Assembly (NCBI RefSeq): GCF_003116035.1
Contig: NZ_LGQW01000015.1
Coordinates: forward strand, 3,532,065 to 3,596,064
Direction: 5' to 3'
DNA from: Azospirillum sp. TSH64
GTDB lineage: Bacteria; Pseudomonadota; Alphaproteobacteria; Azospirillales; Azospirillaceae
DNA length: 64,000 bases
Below are positions 1-9,292 of the stretch, piece by piece. Numbering within the stretch: position 1 is the first letter of the stretch; each line of letters opens with the position of its first letter. The notes under the pieces were generated by a model. That model searched no databases. It saw nothing but the letters and a program-made list of their open reading frames with translations, and had not been told where the DNA came from. A program made the translations under genes and the position numbers.

Positions 1-3000
1 GTGACCGAGCCCGGTGCGTAGGTCGCGTAGGTCTTGCCGGTGAGGACACCCGGCGTCAGGCCGCCCAGCGTCGTGGTGGGCTGGTCGGCGGAATAGATCA
101 GGAAGCGGCCGCTGGCGGTGCTGAGCGTTGCCGAGCCGCTGTTGTTGAAGACGCCGTTGTCGGCGGCCAGCACCAGCGCGTTGCCGGTCCCCGAGGCCGT
201 GAGCGTGCCGCCGTTCAGCGTGATCCCGCTGTTGACGGACAGGCCCTGGTTGAGGACGCTGATCGTGCCGCCGGTGACGGTGTCCAGCGTGATGTCGCCC
301 GACGCGCTGTTTGTCTTGCCGGCGCCCGTGCGCAGCTCGACCGACACCGCCCCGGTGCCGGCGTCGATTGCCGTGCCGCTGGCCATGGTGATGACGGCGT
401 TGCCGGCGTCGCGCTGGGAGTCGACGACGCCATTGGCCGTCAGGTCGTTGCCGATCAGCGTCAGGGTGCCGTTGTCGGTGGTGATGTTGGCATTGACCAG
501 GATCGAGCGCCCGGCCTGGAGCGTCAGCGCCCCGCCGTTGCCCGACGGGTTGTTCGCCGTGATCGCGCTGTTGATCGTGATGTCGTTGTTGGCCTGCAGC
601 GTCACTGCCGTCCCGGTGTTCAGCACGCTGGTGATGCGCGACGGCGCCAGCGTCACCGTCTGGCCGGCCGCCATGGCATATCCCATCGACGACGGCGTCA
701 GCATGACGTAGACCCGGCCGCCGATCCCGTCGCGGGGCGACGAGATGATGAGGGAGCCGTCGGCGGCGACGATGGGGCTATCGCTCCCCAGCCAGGCGCT
801 GGCTTGGGAGCCGATGATGCTGTTGACCTCCGAGATCGTGCCGGAGAGGCCGCTCGTCCCGTTGCCCCAGGTCACAGCACCCGCGCTCGTCGCCGTGCCG
901 TTGGCCCATTGATAGCTGGAGACGGCGTAATTTCCGTTGGCGAGCGTGGTCACCTGATAGCCGACACCGTCATAGGCGGAGGTGCCGACGAGGCTGTTGG
1001 CCGCGCTGATCGTGCCGCTCACGCCGGCCGTGCCGCTGCCCCAGGTCGCCGCACCCGCGCCGCTCGCGGTGCCGTTGGCCCAGTTGGTGGACTGGATCAC
1101 GTAATTGCCGTTCGACAATGTGGTCAGGTTTGCCCCGACATAATCGCCGCTGGAGGTGCCGACGAGGCTGTTGGCGGCCGACACCGCGCCGGTGACGCCG
1201 GCCGTGCCGTTGCCCCAGGTGACGAAGCCGGCGTTGCTCGCCGTGCCGTTGTCCCAGAAGGTGCCGCGGACCACGTAATTGCCGTTGCTCAGCGGGTTGA
1301 GGATGAGGTTGAGGAAATCGCCGCTGGAGGTGCCGACGAGGCTGTTGGCGCTGGACACCGTGCCGGTCACCCCGGTCGATCCGTTGCCCCAGGTCACAGC
1401 ACCTGCGCTGGTCGCGGTGCCGTTCTTCCAGGAGATGCTCTTGACCAGATAATTGCCGTTGGACAGCACGGTGATGCCGTCGCCGACCTTGTCGTTGGCG
1501 GATGTTCCGATCAGGCTGTTGGCGGCCGAGAGTGTGCCGGTCATGGCGGCGGTGCCGCTGCCCCAGGTGACCGCCCCGACATAGGTCACGGTGCCGTTCG
1601 ACCAGCCGGTGGATTGCAGCACGTAGGCGCCATTGGCGAGCTGCGTCGCCTGTCCGCCCACCCCGGCGAATCTGCTGGTTCCGATCAGGCTGTTGCTGGC
1701 GGACACGACCCCGGTGACGCCGGCCGTGCCGCTGCCCCAGGCGATTGCCCCGGCAGCCATCACGGTCCCGTAATTCCAGTTGCTGGAGCCTGCCAGATAA
1801 TTGCCGTTCGACAGGGTGTAGACGCTGGACCCGACACTATCGTTGGCGGAAGATCCCACCAGGCTGTTGCTGGACGAGACGCTTCCCGTCATGCCCGTCG
1901 ATCCGTTGGCCCAGGTCACCGCGCCGGCATTGGTGGCCGTGCCGCTCTTCCAGAACCGGCTGATGAGCAGGTAATTGCCGTTCGCAAGGGCTTTCGCCTC
2001 GCCGATCTGATCGCCGGCACTGGTGCCGACGAAGCTGTTGGCGGCGGACACCACGCCGGTCACGCCCGCCGTGCCGCTGCTCCAGGTTGCTGCGCCCGCC
2101 GAGGTCATCGTGCCGTTGCTCCAACCATAGGCGGCGACGACGTAGTTTCCGTTGGACAGCGGGGTGATGAGCGAACCGACCTTGTCGCCGGCGGAGCTTC
2201 CCACCAAGCTGTTTGTGGCCGATACCACGCCGCTCACGCCGGCCGTGCCGTTGCCCCAGGTCACCGCCCCCGCGCTGGTCGCGGTGCCATTGCGCCAGCT
2301 CCCGGCCATCATCACGTAGTTTCCATTGGTCAGGGGCACCATGTTGGTCCCGACCCTGTCGCCGGTGGAGCTTCCCACCAGGCTGTTGGTGGCCGACACC
2401 ACGCCGGTCACGCCGGCGGTGCCGCTGCCCCAGGTCGCCGCGCCCGCCGTGGCCGCCGTGCCGTTCGCCCAGCCCGTGGCCATCACGATGTAATTGCCGT
2501 TGGACAGGGTGTTTATGAGCGAACCGACGGCATCGTTGGCAGTGGTGCCGACGAGGCTGTTGGCGGCGGACACCGCGCCGGTCACGCCGGCCGTGCCGTT
2601 GCCCCATGTCACCGCACCCGCGCTGGTCGCGGTGCCGTTTGCCCAGGACGGGGACTTGACCAGGTAGTTGCCGTTGGACAGCGTTATATAGCCGATCCCG
2701 ACGTAATCGCCGCTGGCGGTGCCGACGAGGCTGTTGGCGGCGGACACCGAGCCGGTGATGCCGGTGCTGCCGTTGGCCCAGGTCACCGCACCCGCGGCGG
2801 TCGCGGTGCCGTTGCTCCAGTTGTAGGACACGACCAGATAGTTGCTGTTGGACAGCGTGGTCCAGCTCGAACCGATCGAGTCGTCGGCGGCGGTGCCGAC
2901 CAGGCTGTTGGCGGCGGAGATGACGCCGCTGACCCCCGTCACGCCGCTGCCCCAGGTGATGAACCCCGCCCCGCTGATCGTCCCGTTGTTCCAATAGGGA

Positions 3001-4886
3001 TTGTTGAGGAGGAAATTGCCGTTGGCGAGCAGGGTTATGTCGGAGGGATTCTGTCCGATCCTGTCGTTGCTGTAGGCACCGGTCAGGGTGGAGATCAGCG
3101 CCCCGGTCAGGCCGTTGAACAGATAGACCGCCCCGGCGTCGGTCGCCGCGAAATCGTCCTGCGACGCGCTGACGACGATGTTGCCGGTCGACAGCGCCTT
3201 GACCACGGCGCCGAACTTGTTGCCGGCCGCCGGATTGGGGTCGTTGAGCTGGAACTGCGGGTAGCCGTTGGCGGTGCTGTCGATCACGATGTTCTTAGGA
3301 TCGAGCAGCAGCGAGCCGGCGCGCCCGGCCGCCGCCGAGGCGTCGCCGGTCCCGGCGAAGGTCAATGTGTCGTGCGACGACACCTCGATCAGGCCGCCGT
3401 CCCCGCCATTCAGGCCGGCCTTGGCCGACGCGGCGCCGTAATAATCGGTCCGCGTCTCCGACCACACGATGATCCGGCCGCCGTCGCCGGCAGCGCCCGT
3501 CGCGTCGGCGCGCAGGCTGGTGGTCGGGCTGATGCGGGTGGAGCCCGCCTTCAGCATCGCGCCCGACCCCTGATAGTCGCCGCCGACCCGGATCGACCCG
3601 CCCTTGCCGCCGCCCGACGCGTCGGCCGACGCGTCCACCATCGTGACCGCGCCGGCGAACAGATCGACCGCACCGCCGGCCTGACCGCCCGTCGCATCGT
3701 GCCGGCCCGAGGTGAACAGCGTCGAGTCCGCCTGCGCGCCCGTCACCGAAACCTGCCCGCCGTCGGTCGCGCCGCGCGCCGACAGCGTCGAATTCGACGG
3801 CGCGATGTAGGTCTTGCCGAATTCAACCGCGACGCTGCCGCCCTTGCCGGCGGTGCCGTCGGCCGACAGCCGGCCCTGGTTCGACACCCGGTCGGCCTTC
3901 ACCGTCACCGAACCGCCGCGGCGGCCGTTGGCCGACAGCGTGCCGGTGTGCATCGCCAGCCCGCCCGTCTTCACGGCTCCGGCCCCGGTGCCGGTGGTGA
4001 CGGCGGTGGCCGCCACGCTGACGGTCCCGCCGTCGCCGGCCGCCGTCTTCGCCTCCACCGTGCCCGCCGTCGTGACGTTGCCGCCCGCCGCCGACAGCAC
4101 CACCCGGCCACCGCGCGTCTCCACCCCGGTGGCGCGGACCAGCCCGCCATTGTTGCCGGCCAGCGCATAGACGTTGCCGCCGGCCGCCTTCAGCTCCGCC
4201 GTCGCCGCCTCGATCATCCCCGACGTCTCGACCTTGCCGCCGGCCGTCCCGACCCGCACCAGGACCCGCTCGCCGTCGGCCCCGCTCTCGCTGAGCAGCA
4301 CCTCGGTCCCCGACGCCAGCGCCGCCGTTCCCTTCGGCGCGCTGATCCTGCCGGAATTCACCACCTCACGCGCGATCAGGACCACGTCGCCGCCGGTCGA
4401 GCTGATCTTGCCCAGGTTGGTGACCGTCGCGTTGCTGTCGCCCCGGAACACCAGGCTGCCGCCGGCCATGAAATGCTCGTTCAGCACGTCCATGGTGGAG
4501 GCGACGAAGCTGCCGCCGGTCACCACCACGCCGCTGTCGCCGATCACCACGCCCTGCGGGTTGATCAGGTAGAGCGAGCCGGTCGCCTTCAGCGTGCCCA
4601 GGATCTGCGACAGGTTGCCGCCGGTCACCCGGTTCAGCGTGGCGCCCGCGCCGTTGTTGACCTGGACGGTGGCGCCCTGGCCGATCGAGAAGTCCTTCCA
4701 CTCGATGATGCCGCGCGCGGTCGTCTGGTCGACGGTCATGGTGGCGCCGGAGCGGCTGATGCCGCCGCGCCCCGCCACGAAGGCGCCCTCCACCGGCAGC
4801 ATCGGCGCGGTCTGCGCCAGGACGGCGCTGGTGGGGAGGATGGCGACCGTGGAGAACAGCAGCACCCGCAGGGATCCGTAACGCAT
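1..4886 (-). CDS. Two-partner-secretion filamentous haemagglutinin-like adhesin, C-terminus beyond window
   Basis: The frame stays open from an ATG at 4886 to the left edge (about 1,628 codons) and lacks its stop. Residues 1-25 look like a signal peptide ending in VLAQ. Residues about 30-210 form a TPS (haemagglutination activity) domain with the motifs FSIGQGA, GATLNRV, LINPQGVV and GGSFVAST, which in this family direct export through a FhaC/TpsB outer-membrane pore. A Gly/Ala/Val-rich beta-helix-like segment follows, then about 13 copies of a 58-residue repeat, then more beta-helix-like sequence. The protein is probably exported to the cell surface for adhesion or biofilm formation. No TpsB partner gene lies in the window. 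The first 220 residues closely resemble the N-terminus of the chimera at 32154-33245. Confidence 0.9.
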   Translation of the reverse strand, partial: MRYGSLRVLLFSTVAILPTSAVLAQTAPMLPVEGAFVAGRGGISRSGATMTVDQTTARGIIEWKDFSIGQGATVQVNNGAGATLNRVTGGNLSQILGTLKATGSLYLINPQGVVIGDSGVVVTGGSFVASTMDVLNEHFMAGGSLVFRGDSNATVTNLGKISSTGGDVVLIAREVVNSGRISAPKGTAALASGTEVLLSESGADGERVLVRVGTAGGKVETSGMIEAATAELKAAGGNVYALAGNNGGLVRATGVETRGGRVVLSAAGGNVTTAGTVEAKTAAGDGGTVSVAATAVTTGTGAGAVKTGGLAMHTGTLSANGRRGGSVTVKADRVSNQGRLSADGTAGKGGSVAVEFGKTYIAPSNSTLSARGATDGGQVSVTGAQADSTLFTSGRHDATGGQAGGAVDLFAGAVTMVDASADASGGGKGGSIRVGGDYQGSGAMLKAGSTRISPTTSLRADATGAAGDGGRIIVWSETRTDYYGAASAKAGLNGGDGGLIEVSSHDTLTFAGTGDASAAAGRAGSLLLDPKNIVIDSTANGYPQFQLNDPNPAAGNKFGAVVKALSTGNIVVSASQDDFAATDAGAVYLFNGLTGALISTLTGAYSNDRIGQNPSDITLLANGNFLLNNPYWNNGTISGAGFITWGSGVTGVSGVISAANSLVGTAADDSIGSSWTTLSNSNYLVVSYNWSNGTATAAGAVTWANGSTGITGSVSAANSLVGTASGDYVGIGYITLSNGNYLVKSPSWANGTATSAGAVTWGNGTAGVTGAVSAANSLVGTTANDAVGSLINTLSNGNYIVMATGWANGTAATAGAATWGSGTAGVTGVVSATNSLVGSSTGDRVGTNMVPLTNGNYVMMAGSWRNGTATSAGAVTWGNGTAGVSGVVSATNSLVGSSAGDKVGSLITPLSNGNYVVAAYGWSNGTMTSAGAATWSSGTAGVTGVVSAANSFVGTSAGDQIGEAKALANGNYLLISRFWKSGTATNAGAVTWANGSTGMTGSVSSSNSLVGSSANDSVGSSVYTLSNGNYLAGSSNWNYGTVMAAGAIAWGSGTAGVTGVVSASNSLIGTSRFAGVGGQATQLANGAYVLQSTGWSNGTVTYVGAVTWGSGTAAMTGTLSAANSLIGTSANDKVGDGITVLSNGNYLVKSISWKNGTATSAGAVTWGNGSTGVTGTVSSANSLVGTSSGDFLNLILNPLSNGNYVVRGTFWDNGTASNAGFVTWGNGTAGVTGAVSAANSLVGTSSGDYVGANLTTLSNGNYVIQSTNWANGTASGAGAATWGSGTAGVSGTISAANSLVGTSAYDGVGYQVTTLANGNYAVSSYQWANGTATSAGAVTWGNGTSGLSGTISEVNSIIGSQASAWLGSDSPIVAADGSLIISSPRDGIGGRVYVMLTPSSMGYAMAAGQTVTLAPSRITSVLNTGTAVTLQANNDITINSAITANNPSGNGGALTLQAGRSILVNANITTDNGTLTLIGNDLTANGVVDSQRDAGNAVITMASGTAIDAGTGAVSVELRTGAGKTNSASGDITLDTVTGGTISVLNQGLSVNSGITLNGGTLTASGTGNALVLAADNGVFNNSGSATLSTASGRFLIYSADQPTTTLGGLTPGVLTGKTYATYAPGSV
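813..3075 (-). repeat. About 13 tandem 174-bp (58-residue) repeats inside the adhesin gene
   Basis: Segments coding for AANSLVGT followed by LSNGNY, NGTATSAG and VTWGNGTAGVTG recur about every 174 bp. Repeat-start landmarks fall near 2903, 2729, 2551, 2381, 2207, 2033, 1860, 1685, 1511, 1337, 1163 and 989, with degenerate copies at both ends. The unit resembles the repeats of haemagglutinin-like proteins that I recall as DUF5650; that family name is from memory. A near-constant period with partly diverged copies suggests expansion by unequal recombination. Confidence 0.85.
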
Positions 4887-5229
4887 CGCACGCACCTTGT
4901 TCCAGGAAGATTTGCCGGTTGACTTGAGGGATATGAAGGCTTTGCCGGAGGTTCGGGACAGGCCCGGAACCCCGGCGCGGCGCGCCAGACCATGGCGGTC
5001 CTTTAGGGGGTGCAACCTAATGGTTGCTCATCACCATGTTCCATCGTCGAACCTTCGCCCGCAGTGGTTCCCGTGCCGCCGATCCGGTCGGGTTCCGGAC
5101 GAACATCACGTGGGACTGTCGCCCTGTCTCAAAGTAATTACCTCATCCTGCTATCTTATAGAATTCGCTCAATGCCTGTGAGTCGGTAAATGAAACGAAT
5201 TGCAACCTCTTGAACAGTTGGCTTTTCGT

Positions 5230-5269
5230 TATCTTTCACTATCTTTCACCTCCTTTCAGAAGTTTTCAT
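5230..5269. promoter_or_regulatory. Four 10-bp-phased TTTCA repeats
   Basis: TTTCA begins at 5234, 5244, 5254 and 5264, exactly 10 bp apart. The first two units are identical (TATCTTTCAC) and the next two degenerate. Direct repeats on one helix face are typical of OmpR/PhoB-type regulator sites, and such a regulator is encoded at 8252-8968. The assignment to that regulator is inferred. Confidence 0.5.
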
Positions 5270-5624
5270 CCCCCAATTAGTTGGAAGAAATTATGTTTCT
5301 TGCTCTACGTTCGATTCGTTCGACGCGGCTATGCTTCGGCTGACGAATGTCACGGTTGCGGGCGAGGGATTGCAGCACCGCTCCTCTTCCGAGGATGGCG
5401 TGTTCAATGAAGCGTTGCGGCAGCCGATTCGAGGCGGTGGCTTCCAGGAACACCACCCATGCCTCTCGAAATGAGCGCTTCCTGGCGGCAGTTATTTCAA
5501 AAGGCGGCAGCTACCAGTAATTGTCTCGAAGCGGAGTGGCCTGAGCTTTTTCCAGATCGAGCTTTCGAGCTTGCCGACGCCGGAATTCTTTTTGTTGGAG
5601 ACGGGCGATAAGATCGCCCTAATA

Positions 5625-5657
5625 TTTCATCCTGCTTTTATGTTTCACAATCTTTCA
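5625..5657. promoter_or_regulatory. Second TTTCA cluster upstream of the kinase gene
   Basis: TTTCA occurs at 5625, 5643 and 5653; the last two are 10 bp apart, as in the upstream array. The cluster lies about 135 bp before the kinase start, which would suit autoregulation by the downstream response regulator. Confidence 0.4.
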
Positions 5658-5790
5658 TTTTCCGGCTGGCGGCTAGCCTGTATGGTGCCGATGGAAGCCA
5701 GAGTCCGGTCATCCTTGAAGGTCGAAAGCGGATCCTTATGGAGGCGAAACGGAAGGCCGCTCATCGACGGCGTGAGGCTTTCGCCGCCGG

Positions 5791-8259
5791 ATGGCGGGAG
5801 AGAAACTCGTGGATCGGGATGTGCGGCGCGTGAAACGGCATTGGATCGCGGCGTGCAGCCTCATCGCCCTGTGCCTGAGCCTGGCCACCACCATGGTGCG
5901 GGCGGAACCCGTGCTGGTCGACGGCCGGGACCGTGTGGAGCTGTCGGATTTTTCCATGCGGCGCGATCCGGGTCGGCGACTGTCGATCGATGACCTGCGG
6001 GGAGGCGAGGCAGGCTCGTTCACGCCGTCTTCCCTCCTGTCCCAGGACTATAGCCTCGGAATCACCCGCGACGCCTTGTGGCTGCGGACCGAGATCGAGG
6101 TTCTTCCCGCGGCCGCCGGGCGCCGCATCCTCACCCTGGCGGTGCCCAACTTCGACCGGATGGAGGTGTGGGCCTCCTGGAGCGTGTCGCCGGACCCGGT
6201 CGCGGTCCTGGGCGACCGCGTTCCGCAGTCGCTGCCGGTCCGCCGCAATGCGGCCTTCATCGATCTGCCGGCGGGGCACCACACCCTGTGGTTCCGGGGG
6301 GTGACCAGCGGCTCGATGGCCGTCCCGCTCGATCTCTGGCGTCCTGGCGCCCTGATGCGGACCGAGCAGGTCGAGAACCTGATGCATACGGCGCTGATCA
6401 CCATCGTCGTGCTGCTGGGGGTCGTCGCCCTGGCGCTGGCGGTGGCGCTGACCAGCGTGGCGCTGGCGTTCTACGGCGTTTCGGCTCTTGCGGCCGCCGG
6501 ACACATCCTGGCGATGACCGGCCTGGACAGGCTGCTGTGGGGGCGGCACGTGCTGCCCGGTGACAACAATCCCTTCGTCTGGCTGGTCGTCTCGGGAGCG
6601 TTCGGCATCGGGTTCCTGTTCGCGGCGCTGCCGATGCGCCGCGATGTCCGGTGGATCGCCCCGATCCTGGCGACGCCGGTCCTGTTCGGTGTCCTGATGC
6701 TCGCGGTCTACGATCTGTTCATCGAGGGCGACCTGGAGCCGGACGTGATCCTGCGCCCGCGCAACCTTGCGCTGCTGATCCTGGTGACGGGTCTTGCCGC
6801 CAGCATCCAGTCCTGGCTGGCCGGCGGGCACCGGGCCGCGCGTTACATGATTGCCGGCTGGACGGTGCTCGCGGCCGGCAACGTGGTGACGGCGCTGCGC
6901 AATGCCGGCATCGTGCCGTGGGTGGAATCGACCTACTTCCTGCCGGTCTACGCGCCCATGGCCGAAATGCTGCTGTTCGGGGCGATGATGGCGGCGCAGT
7001 TGCGTCTGCTGCGGGTGGAGAAGGACAACGCCCAACGTGCCCTGGTGGTCGCCCTGCGCCGCAACGAGGCCGAACTGGCGGACCGGGTGACGCAGCGCAC
7101 GGCGGCGCTCGATCACGCCAACATGGCGTTGCAGGATCGCGAAGCGCAGCTTCGCCGGACCCTGGAGGCGGTGCCGCTCGCCATCGTCATCAGCCACAGA
7201 ACCCGCGTGACTCCCCTCTATGCCAACCGGCGCGCGCGGGAGTCGCTGGGGGGCAGCGATCTCTATCACGATCCCGCCGACCGCGACCGGCTGCTGACCC
7301 TGCTGGAGCGCGACGGGCGGGTGGAGAACGCCGAGATCGAGATGCTGGACGCGGCCGGGATCCGGTTCTGGGCGCTGGCATCGATGGTGCCGCTGGACTA
7401 CCAGGGCCAGCCGGCCCGGCTGCTCGCCGTCAACGACATCACCAGCCGCAAGCAGCTCGAACAGGAGCTGACAAAGGCGAAGGAGATGGCCGACGCCTCC
7501 GTCGCGTTGGAACGGGCCGCCCGCGAGGCCCAGCGCCAATTCCTCGCCATGATCAGCCACGAGTTCCGGACGCCGCTGGCGGTGATCAGCACCGCTGCCC
7601 AGAACATGGCGCTGACGGCCGGGGACGAGGCCACCGTGCAGCGTGTGCAGCGGATCGAACGGTCGGTGCGCCATATGAACGGCATGATCGACGCCTGCCT
7701 GCTGGACGACCGTATCGAGGGGGCGGGCCTGATGCTGCGCTCCAACCGGTTCGATCCGGCAGCTCTGCTCCGCCGGATCGTGGAGGCGGCCGAAGGGGCG
7801 TCTCCGCATCACACCTTCGCCGTGAGGCTCGACGACGTGCCGGACCTGACCGGTGACGAACCGCTTCTGGGCATGGCGCTGGCCAACCTGATCGAGAACG
7901 CGGTGAAATATTCCGGCCCGGCCAGCGTGATCGAGGTCGGGCTGCGGCGGGAGGGGCAGGAGACCGTATTCTGCATCGCCGACCGGGGGCCGGGCATTCC
8001 GGAGGGCGAGCGTGAGCGCATTTTCGAGAAATATTACCGGGGAGCCGGCTCCGCACGTATTCCGGGAGCGGGGCTGGGGCTGCATCTGGTCCGCCATATC
8101 GTGTCGGCCCATGGCGGCACTGTCGGCATGCGGAACCGGCCGGACGGGGGGACGCTGTTCACGATCCGGCTGAACGTCCTGGAAGACCTGCCGGCGGATG
8201 GCGATGACGGATTCGGCTGGGGAAGCATCCCGGAGAGGGCGAAGAACGGAAATGGCTGA
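5791..8259 (+). CDS. Membrane sensor histidine kinase with 7TM sensor and PAS-like domain
   Basis: 822 residues. An N-terminal export/anchor segment (about 15-38) is followed by a periplasmic sensor of the 7TMR-DISM type (about 40-190), a seven-helix membrane block (about 195-405), a coiled-coil linker, a PAS-like domain (about 455-560), a HisKA box (FLAMISHEFRTPL, with the phospho-acceptor His) and an HATPase domain with N (NLIENAVKYS), G1 (DRGPGIP) and G2 (GAGLGLHLV) boxes. No receiver domain is present. A GTG at 5809 with GGGAGAG just upstream is an equally plausible start. It overlaps the next gene, a response regulator, by 8 bp, so the two form one operon. The ligand is unknown; 7TMR-DISM sensors often bind carbohydrates or small ligands. 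Confidence 0.88.
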   Translation: MAGEKLVDRDVRRVKRHWIAACSLIALCLSLATTMVRAEPVLVDGRDRVELSDFSMRRDPGRRLSIDDLRGGEAGSFTPSSLLSQDYSLGITRDALWLRTEIEVLPAAAGRRILTLAVPNFDRMEVWASWSVSPDPVAVLGDRVPQSLPVRRNAAFIDLPAGHHTLWFRGVTSGSMAVPLDLWRPGALMRTEQVENLMHTALITIVVLLGVVALALAVALTSVALAFYGVSALAAAGHILAMTGLDRLLWGRHVLPGDNNPFVWLVVSGAFGIGFLFAALPMRRDVRWIAPILATPVLFGVLMLAVYDLFIEGDLEPDVILRPRNLALLILVTGLAASIQSWLAGGHRAARYMIAGWTVLAAGNVVTALRNAGIVPWVESTYFLPVYAPMAEMLLFGAMMAAQLRLLRVEKDNAQRALVVALRRNEAELADRVTQRTAALDHANMALQDREAQLRRTLEAVPLAIVISHRTRVTPLYANRRARESLGGSDLYHDPADRDRLLTLLERDGRVENAEIEMLDAAGIRFWALASMVPLDYQGQPARLLAVNDITSRKQLEQELTKAKEMADASVALERAAREAQRQFLAMISHEFRTPLAVISTAAQNMALTAGDEATVQRVQRIERSVRHMNGMIDACLLDDRIEGAGLMLRSNRFDPAALLRRIVEAAEGASPHHTFAVRLDDVPDLTGDEPLLGMALANLIENAVKYSGPASVIEVGLRREGQETVFCIADRGPGIPEGERERIFEKYYRGAGSARIPGAGLGLHLVRHIVSAHGGTVGMRNRPDGGTLFTIRLNVLEDLPADGDDGFGWGSIPERAKNGNG

Positions 8260-8968
8260 GACTGGAGGGCCCGCGGCGATGCTGGACGTGCTGGTTGTCG
8301 AAGATCATGCGGATCTGAGCGAGGAGATTGTATCCTATCTCCAGGCCCGCGGCATGACCGTGCGCGCTGCCGATTGCGGCCGGGCGATGGATCGGGCCAT
8401 CGCCGAGCGTCGTCCCGACCTGATCCTGCTCGATCTCGGCCTGCCGGAGGAGGACGGCGTATCGATCGCCCAACGGTTGGCTGCCGGTGTCCGGCCCGGC
8501 GAACCCGAACTCGGCGTGGTGATGATCACGGCGCGCGGTCGTGTCGAGGACCGCATTCTGGGTTTGAATGCCGGTGCCGACATTTATCTGGTCAAGCCGC
8601 TGGACATGCGCGAACTGGAGGCTGCCATCGGCTCGGTGGTGCGTCGTCGCCGCGGTCCGGCCGGCCCCGCCGCGCTTGCCCAGCGCCCATGGCGTTTGGA
8701 AGCAACGCACTGGCGTCTGATGACGCCGGGCGGAAAGGCGGTCGCCCTCAGCGACGCCGAGGTCAAGCTTCTGGCGCCCTTCTTCGAGTTCCCCGAGCAG
8801 GTGATCCAGCGGCGCGTGCTGGCCGAGCGTCTGATGGTGGACGACCGCAGCATCGACCTGCTGATTCACCGGCTGCGCCGGAAGGTGGAGGGCGAAGCCG
8901 GGGAAAGCCTGCCGGTACGGACCTTGCGGTCTCGTGGCTATGCCTTCGCCGCACCTGTCGCACCTTGA
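8252..8968 (+). CDS. OmpR/PhoB-family response regulator
   Basis: 238 residues. The receiver domain (about 11-130) has the acidic pair ED, the phospho-acceptor Asp in LILLDLGLP, the switch Thr in MITA and the conserved Lys in VKPLD. A winged-helix DNA-binding domain (about 145-235) ends in the usual RSRGYAF motif. The ATG at 8252 overlaps the kinase stop, so it is translationally coupled to its cognate kinase. It may bind the TTTCA repeats upstream (inference). Confidence 0.9.
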   Translation: MAETGGPAAMLDVLVVEDHADLSEEIVSYLQARGMTVRAADCGRAMDRAIAERRPDLILLDLGLPEEDGVSIAQRLAAGVRPGEPELGVVMITARGRVEDRILGLNAGADIYLVKPLDMRELEAAIGSVVRRRRGPAGPAALAQRPWRLEATHWRLMTPGGKAVALSDAEVKLLAPFFEFPEQVIQRRVLAERLMVDDRSIDLLIHRLRRKVEGEAGESLPVRTLRSRGYAFAAPVAP

Positions 8969-8979
8969 GGAAGCGAGCA

Positions 8980-9204
8980 GGTCCCCATTTCCGGTTCACC
9001 CTCGCCGCCGGCGTCAGGACGAGGCAGCCGTCAAAGCGGCGCTCACTCTACCCTGGAGCAGCGGGCAGGCGGAGGGGCAGGTCAACAAGCTGAAGCTGAT
9101 CAAGCGTCAGATGTACGGACGCGCCAGCTTCGATCCGCTGCGCCGTCGCGTCCCCCTTGCAGCCTGATCCACGCAAAGTGCGGGAGAACCGGAAAACGGG
9201 GACC
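8980..9204. mobile_element. Miniature remnant of an IS (ISL3-type transposase C-terminus between inverted repeats)
   Basis: An 18/19-bp imperfect inverted repeat (GGTCCCCATTTCCGGTTC at 8980-8997; its counterpart at 9186-9204) encloses about 190 bp. The plus strand inside codes for the last part of an ISL3-like transposase, with the motif SSGQAEGQVNKLK followed by KRQMYGRASFD and a stop at 9165-9167. The catalytic part is gone, so it cannot move by itself. It sits 11 bp after the response-regulator stop. Confidence 0.6.
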
Positions 9205-9246
9205 ATCTCACAGATCGGATTGGCGGCATAACCGGAACCAGAGCCA

Positions 9247-9292
9247 AGCTTGTTCCAGCCGCAAATCTGTCCGGGAAACCGGGACTGTCTCC
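9247..9292. mobile_element. Solo IS end, copy 1
   Basis: AAGCTT, then TTCCAGCCGC, then CTGTCCGGGAAAC (9268-9280). The same string is found at 21215-21250 (next to an IS3-type transposase fragment) and at 31975-32021. It is therefore read as the end of a deleted IS3-family-like element at the edge of the secretion island. Confidence 0.5.

Larger units (their letters stand above)
4887..5790. other. Long intergenic region between the adhesin and the two-component operon
   Basis: About 900 bp without a convincing gene. It is clearly AT-richer than its surroundings, especially 5130-5340 and 5580-5660. It separates the divergent adhesin (start 4886) and kinase (start about 5791) genes, so it should hold both promoters. 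The only structured signals seen are the two TTTCA repeat clusters listed separately. Confidence 0.6.

Noticed and set aside
804..4922. A 1,372-codon open frame on the plus strand, antisense to the adhesin
   Set aside because: Its product is a monotonous Arg/Gly/Ala/His repeat that mirrors the adhesin repeats. The minus strand has a signal peptide, TPS motifs and a normal repeat protein.
5761..8112. A 783-codon minus-strand frame across the sensor kinase
   Set aside because: Arg/His/Gln/Pro-rich shadow of a complete kinase with all catalytic boxes on the plus strand.
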